From Candidatus Gastranaerophilales bacterium (GTDB lineage: Bacteria; Cyanobacteriota; Vampirovibrionia; Gastranaerophilales; Gastranaerophilaceae), in the NCBI GenBank assembly GCA_944323615.1, contig CALUTG010000011.1, positions 1-39,922 on the forward strand: a DNA stretch of 39,922 nt, in the 5' to 3' direction. Each line of letters starts with the position of its first letter. Position 1 is the first letter of the stretch. Both the position numbers and the translations under genes were made by a program. Shown piece by piece: positions 15,791 to 24,515 of this stretch. The notes under the pieces were generated by a model. The model did not search any database. It worked only from the letters and a program-made list of their open reading frames with translations, and was not told the origin of the DNA.

Positions 15791-16225
15791 CTAATCAATA
15801 TGATATTTTTTCATTTTGCATTTTTTTAGCAGTTTTTCATAATATTCTTTTTGCTCATCTTCAGGAAGGTTTTTTGCTTTTTCCAGTCCCTCAAAATATT
15901 TATCTTTTTTGTCAGCATAAGATATATTTTTTAACTTTGTCGTACTATGACAGATCATAGGTATACCTATCGGACAGGTAATAATCAGGTCGGTGAGAAT
16001 GATTCCCGTTACTAATTCTGCAATTGAAGAGCCTCTTGTAAAATCAGTTCTGGGGTTTTCATACTTTTTAGGTACATAATCTGTCCATTGAGGTGCGTTA
16101 GCAGGTTCTTTCGGCTGAATTCGTGTATCACGCAGGTGTAATGAATTTTCTTCACTCAATGCAAATACGGGTGAAGAACAGCTCATAAAGATTAGAGCCA
16201 TAATTAATGCAATAACTCTTTTCAT
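15791..16225 (-). CDS. Hypothetical secreted protein with signal peptide
   Basis: 144 residues that I do not recognise. An N-terminal signal peptide (RVIALIMALIFMSCSSPVFA) probably ends after the FA of SPVFA; the Cys inside it is not in a standard lipobox. Residues about 70-95 form a hydrophobic segment (LVTGIILTDLIITCPIGIPM), so the mature protein may stay membrane-associated. The rest is charged, Lys/Glu-rich, with a tail KKCKMKKYHID. GGAGTT precedes the ATG, and a TATAAT lies only ten bases upstream of it. It sits between the polyene cluster and DedA, and a link to either is unproven. Confidence 0.6.
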   Translation of the reverse strand: MKRVIALIMALIFMSCSSPVFALSEENSLHLRDTRIQPKEPANAPQWTDYVPKKYENPRTDFTRGSSIAELVTGIILTDLIITCPIGIPMICHSTTKLKNISYADKKDKYFEGLEKAKNLPEDEQKEYYEKLLKKCKMKKYHID

Positions 16226-16260
16226 AATAACTCCAATTATAATTCCATACCAAATATATT

Positions 16261-17163
16261 TTACATAAATATATCATAAAAATGGTAGAATTGAAAAGGG
16301 GTTATTTGGACCATTTTTTCCATAAATTTTACGAAGTTTTCCTGTAGAGCCGAAATATTAAGGTTTGTCTGTTCTTCAAGATAGATATCATATTTTTCTT
16401 TATTTCTCAGGCAGCTTATAAAGTATGTTTTGTAGTTTAGAATTTCAGCCAGTTTAAATGTTCCCATAGGGAGCAGTATTTTGTGGTTCAAAAATTTTGC
16501 TTCAAGATACTTATCAGGGTTGTTTGATGAGATTCTGTCTCCGGCAATAAAAGCGATTCCTCCGTCTTTTAAGTTTTCATCCAGCTCGGAAACCGTTGTG
16601 ATATCAAATTCTTCTATGGGATAAATCTTTAAGTTATCACGTTTTATTTCAAGAGAGTTAATAAAATTATTAAAAATTGTGCAATGTTCTTTTTGTAAAA
16701 AAACTGATACTGTTTTTGGCTGAGGGTAGGTATTATTGTTGAGGAAAGTTTTCATAATATTAACATTCCCTATATGGCTGCAAATAAATAAAATCCCCTC
16801 TTTATTTTTTATCCGTTCAAAGAATTCTCTTTCCATAGTTTCATTTGTAAATCTGATATTTTTGATATTGTATGTTCCGGCAAAAGCTTCCATTTTATAT
16901 ACAAGAGCATTTGCGTATGATAAGATGTGACGGAAAGAATTGAACCATGACGGCTTATGTTTTTTATTCTTTGTAAAAGAGTATAAGACTTTAAAGTATT
17001 TTTTTGAATAGTTTCTTAAATCTTTATTTGTAAAAAAAGTTACGATAGCAACAAAAAATGCAATGACTAATACAATATTAACTCCAAGTAATTTGTATAG
17101 ATACCAGCTTATAAGAAGCCTTTTTTCGCCGGCTGATTTTTCTTTTATATTAAACCATTCCAT
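16261..17163 (-). CDS. LpxL-like lysophospholipid/lipid A-type acyltransferase of the polyene cluster
   Basis: About 300 residues from the ATG at 17163 (a TTG at 17193 would add ten). The N-terminus has WYLYKLLGVNIVLVIAFFVA, a membrane anchor like that of LpxL-family acyltransferases, and the body shows FICSHIGNVNIMKTFL and GGIAFIAGDRIS. In aryl polyene clusters an enzyme of this family is thought to help attach the polyene to a lipid anchor. Oddly, the usual HX4(D/E) catalytic motif reads H-IGNV-N here, with Asn in the acidic position, so activity may be altered. It overlaps the methyltransferase gene by 14 bases and ends the minus-strand arm. Confidence 0.78.
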   Translation of the reverse strand: MEWFNIKEKSAGEKRLLISWYLYKLLGVNIVLVIAFFVAIVTFFTNKDLRNYSKKYFKVLYSFTKNKKHKPSWFNSFRHILSYANALVYKMEAFAGTYNIKNIRFTNETMEREFFERIKNKEGILFICSHIGNVNIMKTFLNNNTYPQPKTVSVFLQKEHCTIFNNFINSLEIKRDNLKIYPIEEFDITTVSELDENLKDGGIAFIAGDRISSNNPDKYLEAKFLNHKILLPMGTFKLAEILNYKTYFISCLRNKEKYDIYLEEQTNLNISALQENFVKFMEKMVQITPFQFYHFYDIFM

Positions 17164-18211
17164 TTTTTCTGCATTCCAATAAAGTGTAATCAAACGGGCC
17201 GATGTTATTATGAACTTTTATAAGTTCCAGACCCGCTTTTTTAATAAGATCAATTATTTCGCCTTGTTCATACATTTTGCTCACACCGTTTGCCATACAG
17301 GTAAAATATAGTGATATGTGTACAAGTGAAAATTTTGCGGCTTCAAAATTCTGGTTATTAGTAAAAGGCTCCAGTATAAATATGGAAGATTCCTTATCTA
17401 TATTATTTTTTAAATCTGTAAGAATCTTAAGAATCTGTTCTTTTGAAAAACAGTCAAGAAACTGGCTCATTAAAATTGCTGCATTTTCCATCTTAGGATA
17501 AACAATATTTTTATCTAAAACATTAACGGGATAAAAGTCACACCCATTAAGCTCCGGGTCATTAATTCTTGCAGATATATTTTCTGCCAAATCAAGCATA
17601 GTAATTTCGATTCCGGAATTTTTAAGACATATTTTTTCAAATTTACCGGTATTTCCGCCGATATCAAAAATTCTTTTATATTTAGAAGAAATTATTTCGA
17701 AAACTTTATCAAAACAGTTATCTGAGTATAAATTATCAAAATCATACCAGCTTGATTTCATAGGTTCAGCCAGATTCGGTATAATAGGATATATAGTGGA
17801 TTCTTTATCTGAAATAAATTTCTTTAATCCTTCAGGGGTCTTACGGATAAAAGAGTTTGTCAGTTCACTTGCACCAAGATAACAGATATTTCTCACAAAA
17901 TTGAAGTTTGCAATAGTCATTTCGTCGTACAGGAAAGCCTCTCCTTTGGGCAAGAGAGTATATTTTCCTTCTATTTCTTCCGCAATACTTATGACTTCCG
18001 CTATCTGCAAAAGTGTTTTTACCGTGTATTCATCAAGATTAAGCCCGTTTATTATATCTTGTAAAGTTACTGAATTTTTATCCAAAAACTTTAGTATTCC
18101 CAGATCTATCATTGAAGCAAGAGCTTGAAAACTCATTGGGGCAAATGCCAGTTTTTGAGCTTCTGATAATGCTTCTATTCTTGATTGTTTTTTTTGAGAT
18201 CTTGTAATCAT
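17150..18211 (-). CDS. Class I SAM-dependent O-methyltransferase (acetylserotonin-OMT-like) of the polyene cluster
   Basis: 353 residues from ATG 18211. The N-terminal about 120 residues form a winged-helix dimerisation domain (AQKLAFAPMSFQALASMIDL, LNLDEYTVKTLLQIAEVI). The SAM-binding core starts with IFDIGGNTGKFEKIC near 190 and EITMLDLAENI near 209; FILEPFTNNQNFEAAKF near 285 precedes the C-terminal substrate pocket. The expected role is methylation of the phenolic head group or the starter acid. The ATG is preferred over a TTG two codons upstream because TATAAT lies six bases before it. This gives the gene its own promoter inside the arm, 19 bases past the end of the exporter gene. Confidence 0.82.
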   Translation of the reverse strand: MITRSQKKQSRIEALSEAQKLAFAPMSFQALASMIDLGILKFLDKNSVTLQDIINGLNLDEYTVKTLLQIAEVISIAEEIEGKYTLLPKGEAFLYDEMTIANFNFVRNICYLGASELTNSFIRKTPEGLKKFISDKESTIYPIIPNLAEPMKSSWYDFDNLYSDNCFDKVFEIISSKYKRIFDIGGNTGKFEKICLKNSGIEITMLDLAENISARINDPELNGCDFYPVNVLDKNIVYPKMENAAILMSQFLDCFSKEQILKILTDLKNNIDKESSIFILEPFTNNQNFEAAKFSLVHISLYFTCMANGVSKMYEQGEIIDLIKKAGLELIKVHNNIGPFDYTLLECRKNGMV

Positions 18212-18217
18212 AAACAA

Positions 18218-18223
18218 ATTATA
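18218..18223 (-). promoter_or_regulatory. Internal leaderless -10 element of the methyltransferase gene
   Basis: TATAAT on the minus strand, six bases before ATG 18211, with no Shine-Dalgarno. A TTTACA lies 19 bases further upstream. It would uncouple the methyltransferase-acyltransferase pair from the rest of the arm. Confidence 0.5.
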
Positions 18224-18230
18224 GCATATA

Positions 18231-20339
18231 TTATTCTTTGTCTGTAAATACTTTAATTAAAATATAGTTAAAAAATGTTCCCAGAGCTGTTGTCAGAGCA
18301 AGAGTACTTATGAGTTTAAATGTAGTAAAAGATAGAAGAAAGAATGACAAAGCGGTTGTTATGCAGGCTAAGAAGATTGCAGTCTCACTTTTTAAAAGGT
18401 TCTTTCTCCCAAAAATCGAGTAGTCAATAGTAAATCCGAGTGCCAGAAGCAGCCCCAGAAGGTTAAATAAATTCAGTTTAACTCCAATCAGACTTACAAA
18501 AGCTATGACAAATGCGGAAGAAATAACAAGCGGCAGAAACATTTTTACTGATGTTTTGAAACCGTATGATAATACCAAAATTAAGTATAATAACAGATAT
18601 ATTGCAGGAAGTATTTTCAAAAAACCAATCCTGTACAGACGTAAATAACTTGATACAGTTCCCTGAAAATCTGTTATTTCAATGTTTTGAGAATTGATTT
18701 CCGGAAGTTTATCCGAGAAAGAAATAATTAATGATACAGTATTTCCAATAATCAAATCCTCAAAGAACGGATATTCATTAATATTAAGCTCTTGAGGCTG
18801 ACTTTTAGTGCTCATAAGTTTATTAATCTGGCTTTTTGATAAAATTTCACTATAATTCTTCAGTTCTTTTTGATAAAGAATATTGATTAATTCTGCATTT
18901 TCCCTCTGGCGTTTGATTGAAGGTATAAATTTTGAGAGAGATATATAGTCAATATTGTTTTTTCCCAGAGTTGAGCAAATTTTTTCTTCTTCCTCGAGGA
19001 TATTTTGCAAAGAGTCTCCTTTAACTGCAATTATTGATGTTTGGGCAGCGTTCTGATTGGATACTTTATTAAAAAGCTGTTCGGCTTTAAGAAGTTCTCT
19101 TGAAGGAGTATAAAGAGAACTTAAAGAATCATCAAAATGTATTCTTAAAAGCCCTGTTATTATTACAATTAATATAAATATAAGAATACCTGCTTTAATT
19201 TTTTTGTTAAATTTAATTTTAAATAATCTAACAGGTTTAGGGAAATTTATGCATGGATAGAGAATTAAGATAAACAGATAGATTGCAATAAGACCTGTAT
19301 TTGTAAATGTTGCAATCTGACTCAGAACATCAATTTTAAGGAGATAAAGCAAGGAAAATCCCATAATGGTTGATAAAAGACTTAGTGTTAAATCTTTAAC
19401 AAAATTCTTATCCAATTTCTCCGCAAAAATATAATGATAAGAATAGTCAATACCGATTCCGATAAGTGTTGTTCCGAAAAGAAATGTAATGATATGAAAA
19501 TTTGTATAAATAGCTTTTGATACGGCAAATCCGGCAAGAAATCCGAAAGAAATACTTAATGCTATCGGGAGGAGTATTTTCAGATTTCTAAAATAGCGGT
19601 AAGTTAAAAATATTATTATGAATGTAATTAAAAGGCATATTATATTAATAGAAATATTGCTTGCAAGAGCGGTGTAGTACGTATGAACCGGAGTTCCTCC
19701 AAGATAAATTTTATTTCCATTTACGGAAAGTTTATTTTTTAATTTAACCAGAGCAGCTATATCTTTATCCAGGTTTTCAATATCCGGTCTAAGTTTGATA
19801 ATTTCCGTATCGTAGTATTTACCGTCAATATAATTATTTTTTCCGGTTATATTATTGGAAAACAAGAAATCTGTGAGTAAGAAAAACGGGTCTTTTGCAA
19901 CTTCTATAATCGGAATTCCTGTTGGGTTGTATAATCTTTCGAGACCTTGCCGGTATACTTTGTCATAATCTTGATTAAGAAGAAGCTCTCTTGTCTTGTC
20001 AGATAAAAAACAGTCAGGAGATTTTGCGTAAAAATCTATAAGTTTAATAAAATCAGGATTAGTCACAACAAAAGAGTCTTTATTAATTCCTTCCAAAAAC
20101 TTTTGCTTTAATTCCTTTACCTGATTTTCGTCATCTGATTCAAATACCACCCGGATGGCTTTTGATTGCTTTTCGGAAATGTTGATAATTTGAGAATTTT
20201 CAATAATATTTTTTGGCAAAATCGATTTTGCAAGATTTGTTTCGACTTTATTTTTATTTGTAAAAAGTACTGCTGAAAATAAAATCGTCAAAAACAGTAT
20301 AAATATGATTTTAATAATACTTATTCTATTGAAAACCAT
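18231..20339 (-). CDS. MMPL/RND-type exporter of the polyene cluster
   Basis: 702 residues with two RND halves: an N-terminal helix (IIKIIFILFLTILFSAVLFT), a large periplasmic loop to about 215, a block of five to six helices (IIFLTYRYFRNLKILLPIAL, TTLIGIGIDYSYHYIF), a second periplasmic loop, and a final bundle (LLGLLLALGFTIDYSIF, LACITTALSFFLLSF). GIDYSYHY and TIDYSIF are the duplicated family core with membrane-embedded Asp. In aryl polyene clusters this protein is believed to move the polyene or its lipid across the inner membrane. It overlaps the LolA-like gene by 19 bases, implying coupling and matching the usual partner order. Confidence 0.88.
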   Translation of the reverse strand: MVFNRISIIKIIFILFLTILFSAVLFTNKNKVETNLAKSILPKNIIENSQIINISEKQSKAIRVVFESDDENQVKELKQKFLEGINKDSFVVTNPDFIKLIDFYAKSPDCFLSDKTRELLLNQDYDKVYRQGLERLYNPTGIPIIEVAKDPFFLLTDFLFSNNITGKNNYIDGKYYDTEIIKLRPDIENLDKDIAALVKLKNKLSVNGNKIYLGGTPVHTYYTALASNISINIICLLITFIIIFLTYRYFRNLKILLPIALSISFGFLAGFAVSKAIYTNFHIITFLFGTTLIGIGIDYSYHYIFAEKLDKNFVKDLTLSLLSTIMGFSLLYLLKIDVLSQIATFTNTGLIAIYLFILILYPCINFPKPVRLFKIKFNKKIKAGILIFILIVIITGLLRIHFDDSLSSLYTPSRELLKAEQLFNKVSNQNAAQTSIIAVKGDSLQNILEEEEKICSTLGKNNIDYISLSKFIPSIKRQRENAELINILYQKELKNYSEILSKSQINKLMSTKSQPQELNINEYPFFEDLIIGNTVSLIISFSDKLPEINSQNIEITDFQGTVSSYLRLYRIGFLKILPAIYLLLYLILVLSYGFKTSVKMFLPLVISSAFVIAFVSLIGVKLNLFNLLGLLLALGFTIDYSIFGRKNLLKSETAIFLACITTALSFFLLSFTTFKLISTLALTTALGTFFNYILIKVFTDKE

Positions 20340-20842
20340 TGGGTAGTTTTGCTCCCGTCCTTCATTAATATAACAATTTTATTAATATAATTGCGTCCTT
20401 CTATCGTTATTGAGTCAATATATTTGTCAATGCCGGTTTTAGGTTTTGGTTTCAGCCCGAGAGTCCAGCTACTGCTGCTTCTCTGATAGTAAAAGTCAAA
20501 AGTACTATCAAGTTTTGAGTATTTTTTGTTTGAAATTGCAAGAATTATTTCATTAATCTGTTCATAATCTTTTGTTGTATATGAAGTAGAAGATTTAATC
20601 GGATAAGTGGTTTCAAAGAAAATCCCTGTTTTCTTATCGAATTTGAAGCTGCCTCCTGAAATCAGAGGTTTATCAATATTTTTAAGTATTCGCTCCTGCT
20701 TAAATTTACATTCAATATTATTAAGTTCAGGTAATTTATCGGCTAAACTTTTTGCCTCTATATTGTAGTCATAGACAGAAGCACTACAGCTGAGAGTCAA
20801 TAATAAAAAGATAATCTGCAGGTATATTAATTTATTTTTCAT
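20321..20842 (-). CDS. LolA-like outer-membrane lipoprotein carrier of the polyene cluster
   Basis: 173 residues. A signal segment (LIYLQIIFLLLTLSCSAS) contains a Cys, in an imperfect lipobox, so either a lipoprotein or a periplasmic protein is possible. The mature part has the LolA-fold sequence pattern: NIECKFKQERILKNIDKPLI near 42, GSFKFDKKTGIFFETTYPI near 63 and the closing DGSKTTQWFS. LolA-like proteins shield a lipid during transfer across the periplasm; here the cargo would be the polyene lipid handed over by the MMPL exporter. It overlaps both neighbours (11 bases with the thioesterase gene, 19 with the exporter gene). Confidence 0.82.
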   Translation of the reverse strand: MKNKLIYLQIIFLLLTLSCSASVYDYNIEAKSLADKLPELNNIECKFKQERILKNIDKPLISGGSFKFDKKTGIFFETTYPIKSSTSYTTKDYEQINEIILAISNKKYSKLDSTFDFYYQRSSSSWTLGLKPKPKTGIDKYIDSITIEGRNYINKIVILMKDGSKTTQWFSIE

Positions 20843-21245
20843 TATGGATTCCTAATACTTTCAGCAATTTTACAGGAGCGTTATATACACTTTCTCCGGT
20901 TGTAATATTGATTCCTATTTGCATTGTTTCGGCTTCAAAAACAATATCGGATTTATTAAACATTTTGTACTTAATTATTATTGCAGGTTCAATCTCAATT
21001 AGGGATGCTTTGATTGTAACTTCCTGATTAAAACTTAGCGGTTTAATATATTTTGTATTCAATTTTGCAACCGGATAGACATAGTTATCATCTTTCATGT
21101 CATAATATGTGTAACCCAGCTTATCAAACATATCACAGCGTGCTTGTTCCAGATATTTAATATAATTTCCGTGCCAGACAACATTCATTGGGTCAAGGTC
21201 GTGAAAAGGAATTTTTATATTGTATTCAGACTCAAACAAGCTCAT
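20832..21245 (-). CDS. Hotdog thioesterase (4HBT type) of the polyene cluster
   Basis: 137 residues with the 4-hydroxybenzoyl-CoA thioesterase signature HDLDPMNVVWHGNYIKYLEQ near residue 14, including the catalytic Asp and the HGNY turn. It would release or edit acyl chains from ACP or CoA during polyene assembly. Its ATG shares one base with the stop codon of the ligase gene (TAATG), and its own 3' end overlaps the LolA-like gene by 11 bases, so it is translationally coupled on both sides. Such a thioesterase next to LolA and MMPL genes is usual in aryl polyene clusters. Confidence 0.86.
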   Translation of the reverse strand: MSLFESEYNIKIPFHDLDPMNVVWHGNYIKYLEQARCDMFDKLGYTYYDMKDDNYVYPVAKLNTKYIKPLSFNQEVTIKASLIEIEPAIIIKYKMFNKSDIVFEAETMQIGINITTGESVYNAPVKLLKVLGIHNEK

Positions 21246-22846
21246 TAGTCAACTCCTTTAAATACATTTTCACATGAAAATATTCCCGAAGAAAGAATCT
21301 TATCTTCACAAAAGTATTCAAAACTAACAGATGAGTTTTTGTGTATAAGTTTTAAATCTACTGTTTCTCCGGCATGAATAATATTGCTGAATTTGATTTT
21401 TCTTATCTGTCCTGCTGAAATGCTCTCTTGAAAATATCTTTCGCCCAAAAATGCTGCAATATAAAGCTGTACAACCCCAGGAGTTATAGGAAAACCCGGG
21501 AAATGCCCTGAGTAAAAGCTGCAATTTTTGTGGAAAAAGAGTTTATAATTAATGCTATCAGCCTCGGCGGTTCGCTCCAGTATTACAGGAAAAGACAGGT
21601 TTATCTCAAACAAATGTTCAATAAATTCTTTATCAATCTTTCCGGCTTTATTTTGCGGTACTTCATCCGTGAATCGCCATCTCTGCGGAATGATTTCATA
21701 ATTCTTTTTTAAATGGGCTTTTAACTCTTTTGTTAATTCTATAATGCCATTGTTTAACAAAAACATTTTTCCTTTTTCACTTAGAGCGCAGATGCAGGCA
21801 ATTTTGTCATTACTTTTAAAACAGTAGTTATCTGTTACATAATCATGTTGTTTGAGTGAATGTTCCATATCTTCTGCAGAAATCCGTTTTTCCTGAATTT
21901 TTAAAAGCCTGTCGGTTCTGTTTTGCAGAATAATTTTATTACCGGATTGTAAAATTTTATCGTAAATCTTTGTTTCGTTTCCAAACGCATATGGTGTTTT
22001 TATAATCGCGGAGTTTTCCAGAGGAGTGACTTTTACATTTTCAAACAGGGTCAATTCTTTATCTCTTGAGCTCGTTCTATAGGCAATAACTCCGGTTTCG
22101 GTACTGCCATAAATATCAATAATATTATAAAATCTTTCTAAGTATTCAAAAGTTTCATCCCTGAGTTTTGAACCGGCTGAAACTATATATTTTGCGCCAT
22201 TTAATAAAATATTATTTTTTCTTACGGTATCTAAAAACGCAGGGGTTGATACAAAAAGACTGTTTTCTATATCGTAAAGATCCGGATATTTTATTATATC
22301 GGAATATATAATATGCCTGCAGCATATAGGGAACATAAATCCGAAAGTCAGTCCAAACATGTGAGAACAGGTGGTGGAAGATGCTACAATAAGCTCTTTG
22401 TTATTAATATTAAAGGCTTTGCTTATATCAAGAGCTTCTTTTATCAGGTTAGTAAGGTTTTTTGTTATGCACTTTGGTTTGCCGCTGCTTCCAGAGGTCA
22501 AAAGGTTAACAAAAGTCTTTTCTTCATCGATTTTAGGAAGTTTTCCGGAATAATTTTCTGCATCGAGACAGCATCTGTCCAATACATCAAAGTCAAGAGC
22601 CAGATTTTTCGCCCTGCTTATATCATCAATAAGATAGATATTTTTGCCGGAAAATACGGAAGCAAAGAAATTAACGGTAAATGTTAAAATGTCATTGGAG
22701 GGCAGGACGACATTTTGCTGCTTTGTTTTCAGTATCGGGATATTTTTTTGAATATATTTTTTCAGCTTGCCAAGGCAAACCGTTTGGGAATTGTTTTTTA
22801 AAACAATCCTTTCATCAAATTTCTCACTGTAGAAATCATTTAACAT
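21245..22846 (-). CDS. AMP-dependent acyl/aryl ligase fused to a hotdog dehydratase
   Basis: 533 residues in two parts. Residues 1 to about 410 are a compact ANL-family adenylating enzyme: phosphate loop LTSGSSGKPKCITK near 113, IDIYGSTETGVIAYRTS near 242, a hinge region near 310, and C-terminal VPQNKAGKIDKEFI near 395 carrying the catalytic Lys. Residues about 418-533 are a hotdog domain (HFPGFPITPGVVQLYIAAF near 451) of the ApeI/FabZ-like dehydratase type. The ligase would load the aryl or other starter acid on an ACP; the hotdog half would dehydrate chain intermediates or act on ACP thioesters. Fusion of these two functions is known in some clusters. TAATG overlaps link it to both neighbours. 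Confidence 0.84.
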   Translation of the reverse strand: MLNDFYSEKFDERIVLKNNSQTVCLGKLKKYIQKNIPILKTKQQNVVLPSNDILTFTVNFFASVFSGKNIYLIDDISRAKNLALDFDVLDRCCLDAENYSGKLPKIDEEKTFVNLLTSGSSGKPKCITKNLTNLIKEALDISKAFNINNKELIVASSTTCSHMFGLTFGFMFPICCRHIIYSDIIKYPDLYDIENSLFVSTPAFLDTVRKNNILLNGAKYIVSAGSKLRDETFEYLERFYNIIDIYGSTETGVIAYRTSSRDKELTLFENVKVTPLENSAIIKTPYAFGNETKIYDKILQSGNKIILQNRTDRLLKIQEKRISAEDMEHSLKQHDYVTDNYCFKSNDKIACICALSEKGKMFLLNNGIIELTKELKAHLKKNYEIIPQRWRFTDEVPQNKAGKIDKEFIEHLFEINLSFPVILERTAEADSINYKLFFHKNCSFYSGHFPGFPITPGVVQLYIAAFLGERYFQESISAGQIRKIKFSNIIHAGETVDLKLIHKNSSVSFEYFCEDKILSSGIFSCENVFKGVD

Positions 22847-23238
22847 TACAGATTATGCCTCTTTCTGAAAAATATTCTTACGATATATTCTATAATAAAT
22901 ATTGTTCCTATTAAAAAGTAGGAGAAAAAACAGTTATAAAACATCCAGATTTTATCGCTCAGAAATACTGTGATAACAGAAATGATGAAATTCAGAAGTA
23001 AAAATATGCACCAGATATAGGTAAGTTTTCTTGTATATGCTAACTCAAGCGGATGCAGGTTTTTGCTCCACATTTTTGCAAATTTCTGGATAATTGTTTC
23101 CTTTGTAAAGAGAGATGAAAAGAAAATTAAAAAGATGGTAAAATTCATTACCGGCGGGTATAAACGTATGACAAAAATTCTTTTAAAATAAAAAAGAATA
23201 AATAAACATATAGTAAATATAAAAGGGAAAAATCTCAT
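22846..23238 (-). CDS. Small polytopic membrane protein of the polyene cluster (COG4648-like)
   Basis: 130 residues with about four hydrophobic segments (FFPFIFTICLFILFYF; MNFTIFLIFFSSLF; IWCIFLLLNFIISVITVF; FFSYFLIGTIFIIEYIVR). The segment LSDKIWMFYNCFFSYFLIG near residue 92 followed by EYIVRIFFR resembles the C-terminal signature of the COG4648-type membrane protein carried by aryl polyene clusters. No enzymatic motif and no known function. It begins one base after the ACP stop codon, and its own stop overlaps the ligase start. Confidence 0.7.
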   Translation of the reverse strand: MRFFPFIFTICLFILFYFKRIFVIRLYPPVMNFTIFLIFFSSLFTKETIIQKFAKMWSKNLHPLELAYTRKLTYIWCIFLLLNFIISVITVFLSDKIWMFYNCFFSYFLIGTIFIIEYIVRIFFRKRHNL

Positions 23239-23239
23239 T

Positions 23240-23491
23240 CTATATTAAGTCATATATTGCGTTAACAACATCTTCCACTGTTCTGATTTGTTTAAATTCT
23301 TCAGGAGAAATCTTTTTATCGGTAAATTGCTGCAGTCTTACAGCTAGATCAACGGCATCAATGCTGTCAAATCCAAGATCCGTGAATAAATTTGATTCAT
23401 CAGTAATGTCGGATTTTTCAACCTCAAAGTCCTCACTAAGAATATTGGTTAACTTTTCTTTTATTTCTTCTTTAGTATAAGGTTTAGTCAT
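23240..23491 (-). CDS. Acyl carrier protein 1 of the polyene cluster
   Basis: 83 residues, standard ACP size, acidic. The phosphopantetheine site is Ser43 in DLGFDSIDAVDLAVRLQ. It would carry starter or growing chains between ketosynthase, reductase and dehydratases. The start overlaps the 3' end of ACP 2 by eight bases; paired ACPs are characteristic of aryl polyene clusters, where each may have a different partner set. Confidence 0.93.
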   Translation of the reverse strand: MTKPYTKEEIKEKLTNILSEDFEVEKSDITDESNLFTDLGFDSIDAVDLAVRLQQFTDKKISPEEFKQIRTVEDVVNAIYDLI

Positions 23492-23741
23492 TTTTCTGAC
23501 TCCTTATAAATTTTGCCAGAGTATCTACGGAATAAAAATATTTTACATTTTCTTCTTTATTGGAACTTAAAACAAGGTTAAAACGCCTTTTTAATGCCAT
23601 ACCGAGTTCTAAGGCATCAATAGAATCAAGCCCGAGCCCTTCTCCAAATAAAGCCTCATCATTTTTAATATCAGCAATTGTAATATCTTCCAAGTCCAAA
23701 GATTTTATTATTAAATCTTTTATTTCATCTTCTAATGTCAT
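23484..23741 (-). CDS. Acyl carrier protein 2 of the polyene cluster
   Basis: 85 residues with the phosphopantetheine Ser40 in GLGLDSIDALELGMALKRRF. The recognition helix after the Ser differs from that of the neighbouring ACP (LELGMALKRR versus VDLAVRLQQF), suggesting distinct partners. ATG 23741 has AGGAT upstream on the minus strand. Located 29 bases downstream of the PlsC-like acyltransferase gene. Confidence 0.93.
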   Translation of the reverse strand: MTLEDEIKDLIIKSLDLEDITIADIKNDEALFGEGLGLDSIDALELGMALKRRFNLVLSSNKEENVKYFYSVDTLAKFIRSQKND

Positions 23742-23770
23742 AATAAAATCCTAACATACTATAATATTTT

Positions 23771-24514
23771 TTACAATTCATATAAAGCTTTTTTTATTTC
23801 TTTTGTTAAATCTTTTTTTTGTGTAACTTCGTCAGAGTAATTCAAAAATTTTTCAATCTTAATGGGCTCTAAGCATTTAATACTGTAAGTTACAGGTTTT
23901 ATCCCGGCATCATAGAACGGCTGCCCTATTTGAAGGAAATCGAAATCCGTGGACATTACAACCGGTACAATATTTTTCTCTGCATTTATTGCCGTAAGTG
24001 CAGCTCCTTTGTGGATTTTAGGATGTTCATTTTTGCGGTGTCTTATGCCCGACGGAAAGATTAATATATTAAATCCGTAATCCAACATTCTTTTTGTATC
24101 ATTTTTTAATTCATTCAAGGGCTTTCCGGATATTAAAAACATTGATTCAATAATTTTTTTGAAAAATCCGTTTTGCGTAAGTCTGGGTGCGACAAAGCAG
24201 GTGGTCTTAGGTATCAAGGATAGCAAAATCAATACATCTATATAACTCGGATGTGTTGATACAATAACAGAATTTCTAATGTTTTTAAGTTTATCCAGAT
24301 TTGAAATATCAAGTTTTATCAGTTTTATCATTTGAATAAATTTAACAAAGAAATTCCAGCTGTGGTTAACAACTGCGGAGTAACGGTTCAGGCATTTTCT
24401 TTGGTTCCTGCAAAATAGTTTTATAAGCGGAAAAACAATTAATCCTGCGATTAATGAACCGATACCGAAAATAATAAAACTTATAACCATTAACAAACTT
24501 CTTAAAGTTTTCAT
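23771..24514 (-). CDS. PlsC-like 1-acylglycerol-3-phosphate acyltransferase of the polyene cluster
   Basis: 247 residues. One N-terminal membrane helix (LLMVISFIIFGIGSLIAGLI) is followed by the acyltransferase motif STHPSYIDVLILLS near residue 85, an intact HX4D, and the glycerol-phosphate site region FPSGIRHRKNEHPKIHKGAA near 152. It would acylate a lipid acceptor with the polyene or a fatty acid, working with the LpxL-like enzyme at the other end of the arm. It is 1 base downstream of the chain-length-factor gene. Confidence 0.85.
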   Translation of the reverse strand: MKTLRSLLMVISFIIFGIGSLIAGLIVFPLIKLFCRNQRKCLNRYSAVVNHSWNFFVKFIQMIKLIKLDISNLDKLKNIRNSVIVSTHPSYIDVLILLSLIPKTTCFVAPRLTQNGFFKKIIESMFLISGKPLNELKNDTKRMLDYGFNILIFPSGIRHRKNEHPKIHKGAALTAINAEKNIVPVVMSTDFDFLQIGQPFYDAGIKPVTYSIKCLEPIKIEKFLNYSDEVTQKKDLTKEIKKALYEL

Positions 24515-24515
24515 T

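Noticed and set aside
16201-16225. Lipoprotein signal for the small secreted protein ending at 15791
   Set aside because: The residues before the Cys (Phe-Met-Ser) do not fit a lipobox, and a better signal peptidase I site follows at SPVFA.
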